A stretch of 64,000 nucleotides of DNA from Pseudanabaena sp. PCC 7367 (GTDB lineage Bacteria; Cyanobacteriota; Cyanobacteriia; Pseudanabaenales; Pseudanabaenaceae). The notes beneath the pieces are model-generated. The model was given only the letters and a program-made list of their open reading frames with translations. It was not told the origin of the DNA and did no database searches. The stretch spans positions 248,001-312,000 of the forward strand of contig NC_019701.1 in assembly GCF_000317065.1 (NCBI RefSeq), written 5' to 3'. This document shows, one piece after another, positions 12,468 to 21,373 of this stretch. Positions within the stretch are counted from its first letter, which is position 1; each line of letters starts with the position of its first letter. Made by a program: the position numbers and the translations under genes.

Positions 12468-12789
12468 ATTTAAGGATTAGATCGACATTCAGGTAGATTA
12501 AATCAGCAACCAACAATCTTGCGATCGAAATATCGAAATCACGACCAGTATTTACAAAAGTTTTCACAAAAGTTCGCCCTAACCTGCCAACAAAAGAGTG
12601 CGATTTACCCAGATGTCTGCTAAATTGCTGCCATACTGTGACCTGATCTGTGATCCAGTTTGCGATCGCGGTTAAGGCAATTAATTATTTATAAGTATCC
12701 CCGCCCAAAATTTTAAAGATCAAAAAAGATCAAATATGTCAGCGTTTCTCACTCAATCTCAGAATTATCAGAATTAATCGATATCGATC
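12468..12789. other. Divergent intergenic region
   Basis: These 322 bases separate a leftward membrane protein gene from a rightward pentapeptide-protein gene, so they should contain two promoters. A TATAAG at 12690-12695 is a possible -10 element for the rightward gene, without a good -35. There is one full HIP1 site (around 12662) and no recognisable gene. Confidence 0.35.
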
Positions 12790-13641
12790 ATGAAACTAAA
12801 AAAATATATAGCAGGATTTCTGCCAGCGGTTGTGGTTGCCGCTGCTGCTGGTTCAGTTAGTTTAAGTGTGGCGATCGCCGCCCAAGCAGAAGACATTCAA
12901 GATCTCAGCAAGCTATTTAATATGCGCGAATGCTTGAACTGTGATCTAAGTGGATCGGGGTTAGTATTTTCTGACTTTGCCCGATTTAATCTCAGTGGCA
13001 CAGACTTTAGCGATGCCAATTTATCCCGTTCTGATTTACGTGGTGCCAACTTGAGTGGTGCTAATTTAGCGCGAGCTTCATTATTGGGAGCAAAGTTAAA
13101 CGGTGCAGACCTTAGCAATGCCAACCTGAGCGGTGCTGATTTGAATGGCGTAGACTTGAGCAATGCCAATCTCAAGGGCGCTAATTTACGGGGCGCAGAT
13201 CTCAGGGGTGCTTATCTGGTGAATGCGGATCTAGATGGCGCAAATATGGAGGGGGTCTATCTCAGAGGCGCGATCGGCATCCCCACCAGTGCTGCGACGG
13301 CAAGCGAGTTTTATACCTGGGGGGTAATGGAAGCCCAGGGTGGAGCCCACAAACAGGCGATCGCCTATTTCAATCAATCGTTGGAAGTTGATCCAGATTT
13401 TGCCTTTTCCTACTTAGGTCGGGCGATCTCGCGGCGGTTTCTGGGTGATTGGCCAGGGGCGATCGAAGACTCGAAACGAGCGGAAGAACTATTCACCGCG
13501 ATCGAGCATTCGGAGGGCGTAGAGGTATCTAGTGCCCTGACCGATGCCTTGGAAAATCCACCAAAACCGGGCAAGTCCAATAGTGAGTTTGGCGCGATCG
13601 TCAATACGATTGGCTCAATGCTGTTGCAGTTCTTGCTTTAG
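12790..13641 (+). CDS. Secreted pentapeptide-repeat protein with TPR-like C-terminus
   Basis: The protein (283 residues) starts with a Sec signal peptide (basic n-region, Ala/Val-rich core, likely cleavage near AAQA at about residue 32). Residues 50-165 are A(D/N)LxG-type pentapeptide repeats, which fold as a right-handed quadrilateral beta-helix. Residues 175-240 resemble one or two tetratricopeptide repeats (YFNQSLEVDPDFAFSYLGRA). It is therefore probably a periplasmic or lumenal protein-interaction module with no visible catalytic residues. A strong stem-loop begins immediately after the stop codon. Similar repeat-only proteins are common in cyanobacteria and their functions are mostly unknown. 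Confidence 0.85.
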   Translation: MKLKKYIAGFLPAVVVAAAAGSVSLSVAIAAQAEDIQDLSKLFNMRECLNCDLSGSGLVFSDFARFNLSGTDFSDANLSRSDLRGANLSGANLARASLLGAKLNGADLSNANLSGADLNGVDLSNANLKGANLRGADLRGAYLVNADLDGANMEGVYLRGAIGIPTSAATASEFYTWGVMEAQGGAHKQAIAYFNQSLEVDPDFAFSYLGRAISRRFLGDWPGAIEDSKRAEELFTAIEHSEGVEVSSALTDALENPPKPGKSNSEFGAIVNTIGSMLLQFLL

Positions 13642-13642
13642 G

Positions 13643-13671
13643 CTATAGCCTCGATTCGAGTGAAGCTATAG
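13643..13671 (+). terminator. Stem-loop directly after a stop codon
   Basis: CTATAGC at 13643-13649 pairs with GCTATAG at 13665-13671. The loop contains a near-palindrome, CTCGATTCGAG. It starts two bases after the TAG of the pentapeptide gene. No T-run follows, so it may be an RNA 3'-end stabiliser or a weak terminator. Confidence 0.4.
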
Positions 13672-13891
13672 ATCCGGCTTACTCAAAATAGTTATTAATA
13701 TAGATGGCAAATTTGCGATCGCAGTTTAACTCTGGTTATTTCAATCAGGGTGATTTTGAGTTGCAAAAAAAACCTGATCAACTAAATCAATCCACTGGAG
13801 CAAGCAATTTTGGGCACATTCTCCAAACCAGCGATCGCTGATCTAAACCTAATCGATCGTTGAACTGATCACAATAACAAAATAAATCATC

Positions 13892-13928
13892 AAAAAAATA
13901 CAACCTGACAATTTCGATCGCCAGGCTG
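13892..13928 (-). terminator. Rho-independent terminator of the BtuR-like gene
   Basis: Read on the minus strand, CAGCCTG (13928-13922) pairs with CAGGTTG (13907-13901), with one G-U pair, and is followed by a run of seven T residues (13898-13892). It lies 64 bases after the stop of the minus-strand gene at 13992. The plus strand has a shorter T4 run, so it may act in both directions. Confidence 0.65.
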
Positions 13929-13991
13929 TTTTGAGACTATCAAATTAAATTTTTTTCTTTGCCCTGTAGATATTGCCAAGCGCAAAATAAT

Positions 13992-14540
13992 TTAGCTACG
14001 GCGCTTAGTTACCTGGTCGGCGATCTCCAACAAGCTGTCTGGCATATTTGCACCAGTGAGGATCACATCGACATGATCGGGACGATTGGAAATTGTTGCA
14101 ATAATTTCTGCCTCATCGATCACCCCCAGCGGGATTGCCATATTTAGCTCATCGAGCAGTATCAGACCATGTTCACCATTGGCGATCGCGGTTTTGACAA
14201 ATTGCCACAGGTTTTGAACTGCTTCTATCTCTGGCTTAGTTAGTTCGGTCGTGGGATCGATGTTACGAGCAAGATCGCAGCGCAACCAATCCAAGGTTTG
14301 GGCAAGCTGGCGGGGCGATTGGGTTCCCTGCCGGATGCCGCCCTGGAACATTTGGGCGATCAGCACTTTGGTGCCATGTCCAGCATGGTTGAGTGCCTGG
14401 GCAACTACTTTGCCGTAGAAGCGGGTTTGCGGCGCGGTGAAGATTTGGATGGTGCCTTTCTGCGGCACGACGGTGAGAGTCACTTTTCTGGTTTTCTGGG
14501 ATTTTTTGCTGGGCTGGGTGTTTTTGATTTCGGCGACCAT
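13992..14540 (-). CDS. CobA/CobO/BtuR-family protein lacking the P-loop
   Basis: This 182-residue protein aligns by eye with ATP:corrinoid adenosyltransferases. It keeps the switch segment around HGTKVLIAQMFQGG, then LILLDELNMAI, then the HVDVILTGANMPDSLLEIAD block that corresponds to the conserved TGR/ELAD region of the family. The nucleotide-binding GxGKGKTT loop, expected near residues 33-41, reads TAPQTRFYGK instead, so the lysine-rich P-loop is gone. The C-terminus stops right after the ELAD-like block, shorter than typical BtuR. An ordinary adenosyltransferase reaction is therefore doubtful, and a regulatory or corrinoid/nucleotide-sensing role is possible. A terminator follows. No other cobalamin gene is nearby. 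Confidence 0.7.
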   Translation of the reverse strand: MVAEIKNTQPSKKSQKTRKVTLTVVPQKGTIQIFTAPQTRFYGKVVAQALNHAGHGTKVLIAQMFQGGIRQGTQSPRQLAQTLDWLRCDLARNIDPTTELTKPEIEAVQNLWQFVKTAIANGEHGLILLDELNMAIPLGVIDEAEIIATISNRPDHVDVILTGANMPDSLLEIADQVTKRRS

Positions 14541-14728
14541 AACAAGTCTAGTGCTGGTTGTTGGGAGTGATATCTATCAAACACTAGATGTAGGAATAAG
14601 TCAATGATGATGTTATCTTATGTATTTATAATATTTGGCAAGATTTAACAACATAGGTTGACTTAATCAAAGTTATTGGTTCCTATTTTGTTAATTGAGG
14701 GTTTTAGCTGTTAGGTAGGGCGCAAATC

Positions 14729-15622
14729 ATGACTTCATTTTCAGAGAGATTAGGCATAGAACCAGTTGATAGAACGATACAGATAGAAGGTGTTAACAAA
14801 AAATTAAAGACAGATTTATGGAATGCCTTTGCAGAATTTTACTGGTCGGGGGCACGGATACATAGCAAGATTAATCTTTATGATGCCTATAAAGAATTTC
14901 ATCAAAACTATGAAACTGATTATGGAAATTATCTTTTTGTAGTGTTTGAGTTATGGACTAACTTCTTTATGAATGCCGTTGACGATGGTCCATTAAAAGT
15001 GGGTGATTGGAGCAAAAAAATATACAAGCTTTACGATAATCTAGAGTGGAATGAGGTTTTCGATTTCATAGAATTTATTCCTCGTCATGATAGAGATTTA
15101 GAGCGTGGCAAAGAATTTCGTGATTACTGTAATGTGATTTTAGATAGAGGATTTTCAGCCTATAGATTTGTAGGAGATATAGTAGCCCCGATTACTTTTG
15201 AACAAAATAGTAAAGAAATTGAGATGGCAATGGGCTATTCAGAGGCACTCCAGCCCGTATCAAACCATGTTGAGCGCGCATTGAAATTCACGTCGGATCG
15301 AAAATCTCCGGATTTTGCAAATTCAATTAAAGAATCTATAAGTGCTGTGGAAGCTATTTGCAGGAGGATTGCTGGCAGAGAAGATCTAACACTAGGCAAT
15401 GCTCTAATAAAAGCTATGGATATTCTAGATTTAGATCCTAATTTAGCTGAAAGCATCAAAAAAGCTTATAAATATACCTGTAATTCTGGGGGGATACGTC
15501 ATGCAGAAAAGGAAGGCGATAATATCCCAGAGTTTGAAGATGCCCAATTCATGCTGGTATTTTGTTCATCGATTGTCAATTATCTGACAGAAAAGGCACG
15601 CAAAGCAGGGATTGAATTATAG
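14729..15622 (+). CDS. AbiJ-like abortive-infection protein
   Basis: The protein has 297 residues. The first 130 or so resemble the AbiJ N-terminal domain type 4 fold class (aromatic-rich, LWNAFAEFYW). The C-terminal 100 residues strongly recall the conserved AbiJ C-terminus: IKESISAVEAICRRI, then LGNAL, then SGGIRHAEKEG, then DAQFMLVFCSSIVNYL. AbiJ-type proteins act in phage abortive infection, and their C-terminal domain is HEPN-like; I do not see a textbook RxxxxxH motif, only RH. The gene is AT-rich with no CGATCG site, unlike both neighbours. It sits alone 38 bases before argH. It is probably a horizontally acquired defence gene; its mechanism is unknown. Confidence 0.68.
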   Translation: MTSFSERLGIEPVDRTIQIEGVNKKLKTDLWNAFAEFYWSGARIHSKINLYDAYKEFHQNYETDYGNYLFVVFELWTNFFMNAVDDGPLKVGDWSKKIYKLYDNLEWNEVFDFIEFIPRHDRDLERGKEFRDYCNVILDRGFSAYRFVGDIVAPITFEQNSKEIEMAMGYSEALQPVSNHVERALKFTSDRKSPDFANSIKESISAVEAICRRIAGREDLTLGNALIKAMDILDLDPNLAESIKKAYKYTCNSGGIRHAEKEGDNIPEFEDAQFMLVFCSSIVNYLTEKARKAGIEL

Positions 15623-15660
15623 TGATTACTGATTCTAAATAACTGCGCTGAGATTAAAGA

Positions 15661-17058
15661 ATGAGCCAAACACCCCAACAGCCCTGGAGCCAGAGATTCG
15701 AGACCGCCCTGCACCCCACGATCGTGCTATTCAATGCCAGCATCGGTTTTGACATCAACCTAATCGAATACGACCTAACCGGCTCCCAGGCACATGCCCA
15801 GATGCTCGCCAAAACCGGCATCATCAGCACCGAGGAAGGGGAAGCCCTGGTAAATGGCCTAGAGCAAATCCGCCAGGAATATCGAGAGGGTAAATTTACC
15901 CCCGGCGTGGAGTTTGAGGATGTTCACTTCGCCGTGGAGCGCAGGCTCACCGATCTGGTGGGTGATACGGGTAAAAAACTGCATACCGCCCGATCGCGCA
16001 ATGATCAGGTTGCTACCGATGTGCGGCTCTATTTACGCGATCAAATTAAGCAAATTCAAACCCTGGTGCGGGAATTCCAAACCGCTCTGGTCACCAAAGC
16101 CGATCAATATGTCGATGCCCTGATCCCTGGCTATACCCATCTGCAACGGGCACAGCCGATCTCCCTGGCACATCACCTGTTGGCCTATTTTGAAATGTGC
16201 CAGCGGGATTGGGAGCGATTGGGTGATGTTTATAAGCGCACTAATATTTGTCCGCTTGGTTCAGGGGCGCTGGCTGGGACTCCCCACCCGATCGATCGGG
16301 CGCTCAGTGCCAAACTGCTTAACTTTGACTCCGTCGGTCGCAACAGCTTAGATGGTGTATCCGATCGGGACTTTGCGATCGAATTTCTTACCGCCAGCAG
16401 CCTGATCATGGCGCACCTGAGTCGATTGTCCGAGGAGATTATCCTCTGGTCATCCCAGGAATTTGGGTTTGTTTCCCTCAGCGACAAGGTTAGCACTGGC
16501 TCTAGCATTATGCCCCAGAAGAAAAATCCCGATGTACCGGAACTGGTACGCGGTAAAACTGGGCGGGTGTTTGGGCATCTGCAAGCATTGCTCACCCTGA
16601 TTAAGGGTTTGCCCCTGGCCTATAACAAAGATATGCAAGAGGACAAGGAAGCGATCTTTGATGCCGTAATCACCACCAAGAGCTGCTTGCAGGCCATGAC
16701 AATTATGATCGCCGAGGGGATCGAGTTCAAAGTGCCCCGCCTCGCTGCCGCCGTAGCCGAAGACTTCTCCAATGCTACCGACGTGGCCGATTATCTGGCC
16801 GCCAAAAATGTGCCCTTCCGCGAAGCCTATAACCTAGTGGGTAAGCTAGTCAAAACCTGCACCAGTGAGAGGATTTTGCTCAAAGATTTATCCCTGGAAC
16901 GCTGGCAAGAATTCCATCCCCTATTTGGAGAGGATATTTACGCGGCGATCGCCCCTCAGCAAGTGGTGGCAGTGCGTAATAGCTATGGTGGTACAGGGTT
17001 TGAGCAGGTACGCCAACAGGTGGCAGCAGCCAAAGAGATTTTGAAAGCAGAGGTCTGA
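15661..17058 (+). CDS. argH: Argininosuccinate lyase
   Basis: This enzyme cleaves argininosuccinate to arginine and fumarate, the last step of arginine synthesis. The 465-residue length is normal. The fumarase/aspartase-superfamily signature [12 protein letters not shown] is intact near residue 280 and contains the flexible catalytic-serine loop. The TARSRNDQV substrate-binding motif is near residue 112 and [13 protein letters not shown] near 160. It starts 38 bases after the AbiJ-like gene and ends 17 bases before the convergent beta-helix gene. The start ATG has no strong Shine-Dalgarno. Confidence 0.97.
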   Translation: MSQTPQQPWSQRFETALHPTIVLFNASIGFDINLIEYDLTGSQAHAQMLAKTGIISTEEGEALVNGLEQIRQEYREGKFTPGVEFEDVHFAVERRLTDLVGDTGKKLHTARSRNDQVATDVRLYLRDQIKQIQTLVREFQTALVTKADQYVDALIPGYTHLQRAQPISLAHHLLAYFEMCQRDWERLGDVYKRTNICPLGSGALAGTPHPIDRALSAKLLNFDSVGRNSLDGVSDRDFAIEFLTASSLIMAHLSRLSEEIILWSSQEFGFVSLSDKVSTGSSIMPQKKNPDVPELVRGKTGRVFGHLQALLTLIKGLPLAYNKDMQEDKEAIFDAVITTKSCLQAMTIMIAEGIEFKVPRLAAAVAEDFSNATDVADYLAAKNVPFREAYNLVGKLVKTCTSERILLKDLSLERWQEFHPLFGEDIYAAIAPQQVVAVRNSYGGTGFEQVRQQVAAAKEILKAEV

Positions 17059-17075
17059 GCTATAACGCTTACCAA

Positions 17076-18620
17076 TTAAAGGTTTTCTAGCGTTGGCCTG
17101 AACCCCGCTTGCGAGAGCAGTTGCAGTCGTTGTTCGGCTACCTGACGCTGGGCAAATGCTCCTGCCTGGATTACGGTGCGACCATTTTTATTACTGCGGA
17201 AGGCATCCGGCACAACCTTACGAACTGAGGCTAGGTTGGAATTTCCACCCATCGGCACCACCACCCGATAACGCAATGTAGCTGGGGCTGTAGGCGATAG
17301 GGCGATCGGGCGATTGCCAGGATTACTTGGTTCTCGCTCGATCAAAATTTCAGTGGGGAAGTCGTAGTTATAGTTATTATTTGGATTACTTGGATTGGTT
17401 GGTAATGGCAATGCATTATTAGTCGGTCGGGGGCTAGGCAGAGATGCAATGGTAGTAGGCGATCGCCGATCCAGATCAGAGGGCACATTGGCCACCGTAT
17501 CAAGCGCACCGGCAATTTTGTTGCGATCGAATTGATTCCCCGCCGCAATTACCGATACGCCAGAAACATTATTAATATCTTTCTCACCATTGCTCCGAAA
17601 CACGTTCCGACCAGGGTTGCTTGCAGTGCCAAGATCGGGGCTGGGTTGGCGATTGCGATCTTTGAGCACCACCAGGCCATTACGGCGATTGTTGGCGATC
17701 GTATTGCCGCGCAGGGCAGGAGTCGCCACATTGGAAATTATCACCCCATCCATGTTATTAACAATCTGATTATCACGCAGCACCACCCGCGATCGCTGTC
17801 CGATCGAAAGGCCAAAGCCAGTGTTATCAAAGGTGTTACCGCGAATTTCACCATTGCTATCACCCACCGCCGAGATGCCACTACCGCGATTGCGCGTAAA
17901 AATATTCTCACTAACTAGAACATTAGCCTTACCAGTGAGGAACACGCCATCATGACTGGTATTGGTAAAGGTATTATTGGCGATCGTGACGTTGTTGCGC
18001 CCCTCCACCCACAGGCCATAGCCCCTGGTATTGGGATTTGAAATCGTGATGCCGCCAATGTGCGAATTATTTGCCGCCAGGATCGTAATATTTTGACCGC
18101 CAAAGGTAGGACTAACAAACCTACCGCCGCCTTGGATGATAATGTCGCGGCCTTTGGTATTACCATTCCCCCGTAGTTGTACGCCAGGACTGAGCTTGAG
18201 CGGGAAATTTTCGCCCGTATTGGTGCTATAGGTGCCAGGGGCAAGCCGAATTACCGTACCTGGTTGGGGATTGGTAGCCAGGGCAGCGGTGATGGTGCGA
18301 AAGGGTTGCGATTGCGATCCATTACCATAGGTATCATTGCCATTGGGATCGACAAAAATAGTCACCTGGCCAATATAATTTTGGGCGATCAGCGATCGAT
18401 TAGCTAGATTCTGGCTGGCAACATCATTACTTGAATTAGAATTAGCCAAATTTAAGTTAGAATTAGCCGAATTTAATTTAGAATTAGCCGAATTTAATTT
18501 AGAATTAGCCGAATTTAAGTTAGAATTAGCCGAATTTAAGTTATAAGTATGAGCTAAGGCTATTTGAGGCGATAACAAAGCCATACTAATTGCTAGTCCG
18601 ATCGTCTGAAGCTTGGGCAT
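17076..18620 (-). CDS. Secreted right-handed beta-helix protein (DUF1565-like) with SPOR-like end
   Basis: A signal peptide (residues 1-23, ending near ALA) is followed by a run of heptad repeats NLNSANS (about 27-65). Next comes a DUF1565-type start (VDPNGNDTYGNGSQSQPFRTI) and roughly eight parallel beta-helix coils with typical N-N-T-F and G-I/V turns (residues 90-370). A Pro/Asn-rich linker leads to a C-terminal domain with R-VIQAGAFAQRQVAEQRLQ, which looks like a SPOR peptidoglycan-binding domain (about 480-514). The family is found in cyanobacteria as exported proteins, and pectate-lyase-like folds may bind or cleave polysaccharide. No catalytic residues can be assigned. It is convergent with argH. 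Confidence 0.8.
   Translation of the reverse strand: MPKLQTIGLAISMALLSPQIALAHTYNLNSANSNLNSANSKLNSANSKLNSANSNLNLANSNSSNDVASQNLANRSLIAQNYIGQVTIFVDPNGNDTYGNGSQSQPFRTITAALATNPQPGTVIRLAPGTYSTNTGENFPLKLSPGVQLRGNGNTKGRDIIIQGGGRFVSPTFGGQNITILAANNSHIGGITISNPNTRGYGLWVEGRNNVTIANNTFTNTSHDGVFLTGKANVLVSENIFTRNRGSGISAVGDSNGEIRGNTFDNTGFGLSIGQRSRVVLRDNQIVNNMDGVIISNVATPALRGNTIANNRRNGLVVLKDRNRQPSPDLGTASNPGRNVFRSNGEKDINNVSGVSVIAAGNQFDRNKIAGALDTVANVPSDLDRRSPTTIASLPSPRPTNNALPLPTNPSNPNNNYNYDFPTEILIEREPSNPGNRPIALSPTAPATLRYRVVVPMGGNSNLASVRKVVPDAFRSNKNGRTVIQAGAFAQRQVAEQRLQLLSQAGFRPTLENL
18439..18543 (-). repeat. 21-bp tandem repeat coding for heptads
   Basis: Five 21-bp units (18439, 18460, 18481, 18502, 18523) of GAATTAGCCGAATTTAAGTT plus one base encode the heptad NLNSANS directly after the signal peptide of the beta-helix protein. 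Units differ at two or three bases only, which suggests recent expansion. Whole-codon unit length preserves the frame. Confidence 0.9.
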
Positions 18621-18810
18621 AATTGATAATTCCTGGTGAGTAGGTATTAATCAGAGCTTCTGCCAGGACAAACTAACCACAAGCGCATAAGCATCTCAGC
18701 GGCAATTCACAGATTTAAACAGAAGTCTATTAATGAGAACTGTTAGATATTGACCAATTGGGCGCGAATTTGTTTCGATCGCGCAGCTTTTTCTGCTTCA
18801 GCATTTAGGC

Positions 18811-19710
18811 TTAAGGATTTTGCTTGACTGACATATCGATAACCTGCGATCGCTCTACTAATTCCCAGATCTCTTGGGCATATTTACTACCCGCCAGCTC
18901 AGCCGTATTACCATGATCGGCATTGGGGACAAGCACTAGTGCTTTTGGCTCTGGGGCTACTTCATAAAGCTTCTCGCTCATATAAGTAGGGATAATTTCA
19001 TCTTCTGTGCCATGAAAAAATAAAACTGGCATGTCCAGATTAGGGATTTTGGCGATCGAATCAAATCGCTCCGTTAGCAATAGGTTGATGGGAATCCAAC
19101 TTGGCGCATTAAACGAAGCCATATCCAGCATTGAAGTAAACCCACCTTCCACCACTAAACCGCCCAGATCTGGATTTTTTGCCGCCAGATCGATCGCCAC
19201 TGCTCCTCCCAAAGAATAGCCATAGGCCAGGATATCCGTAGGTGGGATTTGCTTCTTTTCAATCAAATAATTCAAGGCTGTCTGGGCATCTTCATAAATG
19301 TTCGCTTCCTGGGGAAAATCACCACCACTACAACCATAGCCACGATAATTGATGATCAATACCGAAAAACCAGCTTTATGCAATCGCTCGGTCACATAAA
19401 CATACTCACTCAGATTGCCACCATTACCATGAAAGTAAATGATTACCTTAGATGGCTTCTGCTGTTTTAAATCATTTGGCACCCACCAGGCATGGATGCG
19501 ATCGCTTTCATTTTCCCTGAGCCATACTTCTTCGTAGTCAATACCCAGATCAGTTGGGACTTTAGCTGGATAGTCACTAGTTTGCCCACAGCCCCAGGGG
19601 AAATAGATCATCTTTCGTTGCCCCAAGCCAAAATAGGCACAAATGCCGCCATAGCCAAGCACAGCTAGACTAATCAGGCCGATCGCAATTTTTTTTAAAT
19701 GTTTTTTCAT
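18811..19710 (-). CDS. Membrane-anchored alpha/beta hydrolase
   Basis: This is a BEM46/serine-aminopeptidase-like alpha/beta hydrolase of about 299 residues. An N-terminal membrane anchor (residues 8-28) precedes the fold. The oxyanion region is HGNGGN (94-99), the nucleophile elbow is GYSLGG with Ser166, the acid is the Asp in HGTEDEIIP and the base is the His in NADHGN. I chose the ATG at 19710 because it gives a compact signal anchor; the alternative GTG at 19764 adds 18 residues and has no ribosome binding site. The substrate is unknown. The gene is divergent from the MscS channel gene. Confidence 0.85.
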   Translation of the reverse strand: MKKHLKKIAIGLISLAVLGYGGICAYFGLGQRKMIYFPWGCGQTSDYPAKVPTDLGIDYEEVWLRENESDRIHAWWVPNDLKQQKPSKVIIYFHGNGGNLSEYVYVTERLHKAGFSVLIINYRGYGCSGGDFPQEANIYEDAQTALNYLIEKKQIPPTDILAYGYSLGGAVAIDLAAKNPDLGGLVVEGGFTSMLDMASFNAPSWIPINLLLTERFDSIAKIPNLDMPVLFFHGTEDEIIPTYMSEKLYEVAPEPKALVLVPNADHGNTAELAGSKYAQEIWELVERSQVIDMSVKQNP

Positions 19711-20217
19711 CAGACTTCTAATGCTTAAATAATGGCTGAGATTGTGATTCCCTGATTGCTGCACTGGACTTTTACAAGAGTTCTATCAACTTAGCCAGCG
19801 GATTAGTAATATTAAGATGATTTAGATTGAATATAGTTGGCTGGCAATAGTAGCCAGGTTTTTAATTGTCTAATTTACCGGGTTTAACTGGATTGAAGCT
19901 GAGCAGAGAACCAGCATCATTAGAACAAGTGAAGCAAGTTATTAGATAGGTCAATCCTGGCGTGGAGCATACCCAATGTCTTGAATTTTGATTAATGTAG
20001 TTGAGGAAATGAAATAAAACTATAGAGCCCTGACTAACTGATCCGCTGCAATCATAATTACACTGGTGAATCTAGTATTTTTAATATTTTTAATATTAAA
20101 GTGTATGAGCCTGCCGGATTAAATTTAATTGTTAGGCCAGCAGTGCAGAGGATCTTTGCAGAATTGCAATTAATTTGAATTTAATTAAGGTAGTCAAGTA
20201 GAAGTAGCAATTCAAGC
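19711..20217. other. Divergent intergenic region
   Basis: About 500 AT-rich bases lie between the hydrolase (leftward) and MscS (rightward) genes. I see a weak CTGGC-N7-GCCAG inverted repeat near 19842 and a TTTTTAATA duplication near 20080. There is no coding signal and no confident promoter. Confidence 0.35.
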
Positions 20218-21336
20218 ATGGAATTTTTAAATCAAATAATTGCCCATCCCCAGGTGCAAAAATGGGGTGACACGATTCTGGCTGAAGCACCTACCTGGAT
20301 TACCTTTGTGGTGTTTATCTTAGTCTCAATCCTGGTGGGTAAATATACACCCAACCTGGTCAAAGCCCTGGTAGAAAAGTTTGCTCCCGATCGCTTAGTG
20401 GCTCCCTTTGAAAAGCTGATCGAGCCCCTCAAAGAGCTATTTGTGATCACTGGCACTTTTATTCTGGTTTCCATGTCCCTGGTTTGGATTCGTTCCTATG
20501 AACCGCTCTATAGTCTACTGAAGCCATTTGCTGATCTTGCCGTAATCGCTAGCATTGCCTGGTTGGTGTCGCGCTTTATTAAGCAGTTGCTGCGGGTCTA
20601 TGGCATTGACATTGTGCGGCGAATGGGGCTGGAAGTTGACGAGCTATTGTTGGTGTTTGAAGCTTTTATTAATTTCCTGATTGGGTTTGTGGCCATTTTG
20701 GCATTTGCCCGATCGCAAAATTACGATCTGCTGGGCGTGGTGGCCAGTGTGGGCTTGGTGGGGATTGCGATCGCCTTTGCGGCCAAACAAATCCTGGAGC
20801 AATTACTAAGTACGATCGTGTTGTATTTGGATCGTCCCTTTGTGCCCGGTGACTATATTCGCCTCAATAGTGGTCAATTGGGGCGGGTGGAATCAATCGG
20901 GTTGCGATCGACCAAAATCCGTACCCTGGCCAAAAGCACCGTGGTGATTGTGCCAAATTCGACGCTGGTGGGGATGGACATTGAGAATGTGACGATGGCC
21001 AAGAAGGTGATGGTAATGCTTTATCTTGATTTCGATCGCCATCTGGAAGACAAGGAACATGCACTGGTGCAACAGGTAGTTAGAGACAGCACCAATTCAC
21101 TATTTGGTATTGATCCTGGCAGTACCCGAATCACAATCATGAAACATGATCACCTGGAGACAAGCCGCGCCAGGGTTACTTTCTTTATCCTCGGTTCCAA
21201 TGAAAATTCGCTCGAACTAAGAAAGCGTTTGCTGGAGCTGGCCAACGAGAGTATGACTGCAGAGCTGAGAACCTATGGGATTGAATTTGCAATGCAAGAT
21301 CCGACTATCTATGTGGAATCGCCTGTGACTATTTAG
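20218..21336 (+). CDS. MscS-family mechanosensitive ion channel
   Basis: This 372-residue inner-membrane protein has four hydrophobic segments (about 23-42, 78-98, 105-125 and 145-165). These are followed by the pore-lining TM3 with the small-residue pattern GVVASVGLVGIAIAFAAKQ (175-195) and the MscS beta-domain (LDRPFVPGDYIRL, then RSTKIRTLAKSTVVIVPNS), which is diagnostic. The C-terminal domain ends at 372. It would release solutes on hypo-osmotic shock. It is convergent with the kinase gene, with a gap of only 37 bases and no clear terminator between them. Confidence 0.92.
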   Translation: MEFLNQIIAHPQVQKWGDTILAEAPTWITFVVFILVSILVGKYTPNLVKALVEKFAPDRLVAPFEKLIEPLKELFVITGTFILVSMSLVWIRSYEPLYSLLKPFADLAVIASIAWLVSRFIKQLLRVYGIDIVRRMGLEVDELLLVFEAFINFLIGFVAILAFARSQNYDLLGVVASVGLVGIAIAFAAKQILEQLLSTIVLYLDRPFVPGDYIRLNSGQLGRVESIGLRSTKIRTLAKSTVVIVPNSTLVGMDIENVTMAKKVMVMLYLDFDRHLEDKEHALVQQVVRDSTNSLFGIDPGSTRITIMKHDHLETSRARVTFFILGSNENSLELRKRLLELANESMTAELRTYGIEFAMQDPTIYVESPVTI

Positions 21337-21373
21337 GTGATTTACCAGGGGCGATCGTCTAGCGCTATTAATA

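Noticed and set aside
12897-13175. Minus-strand frame across the pentapeptide protein gene
   Set aside because: Antisense of pentapeptide repeats, with periodic Leu-Lys-Ser-Ala composition and no start signals; the same applies at 21636-22172 and 60236-60742.
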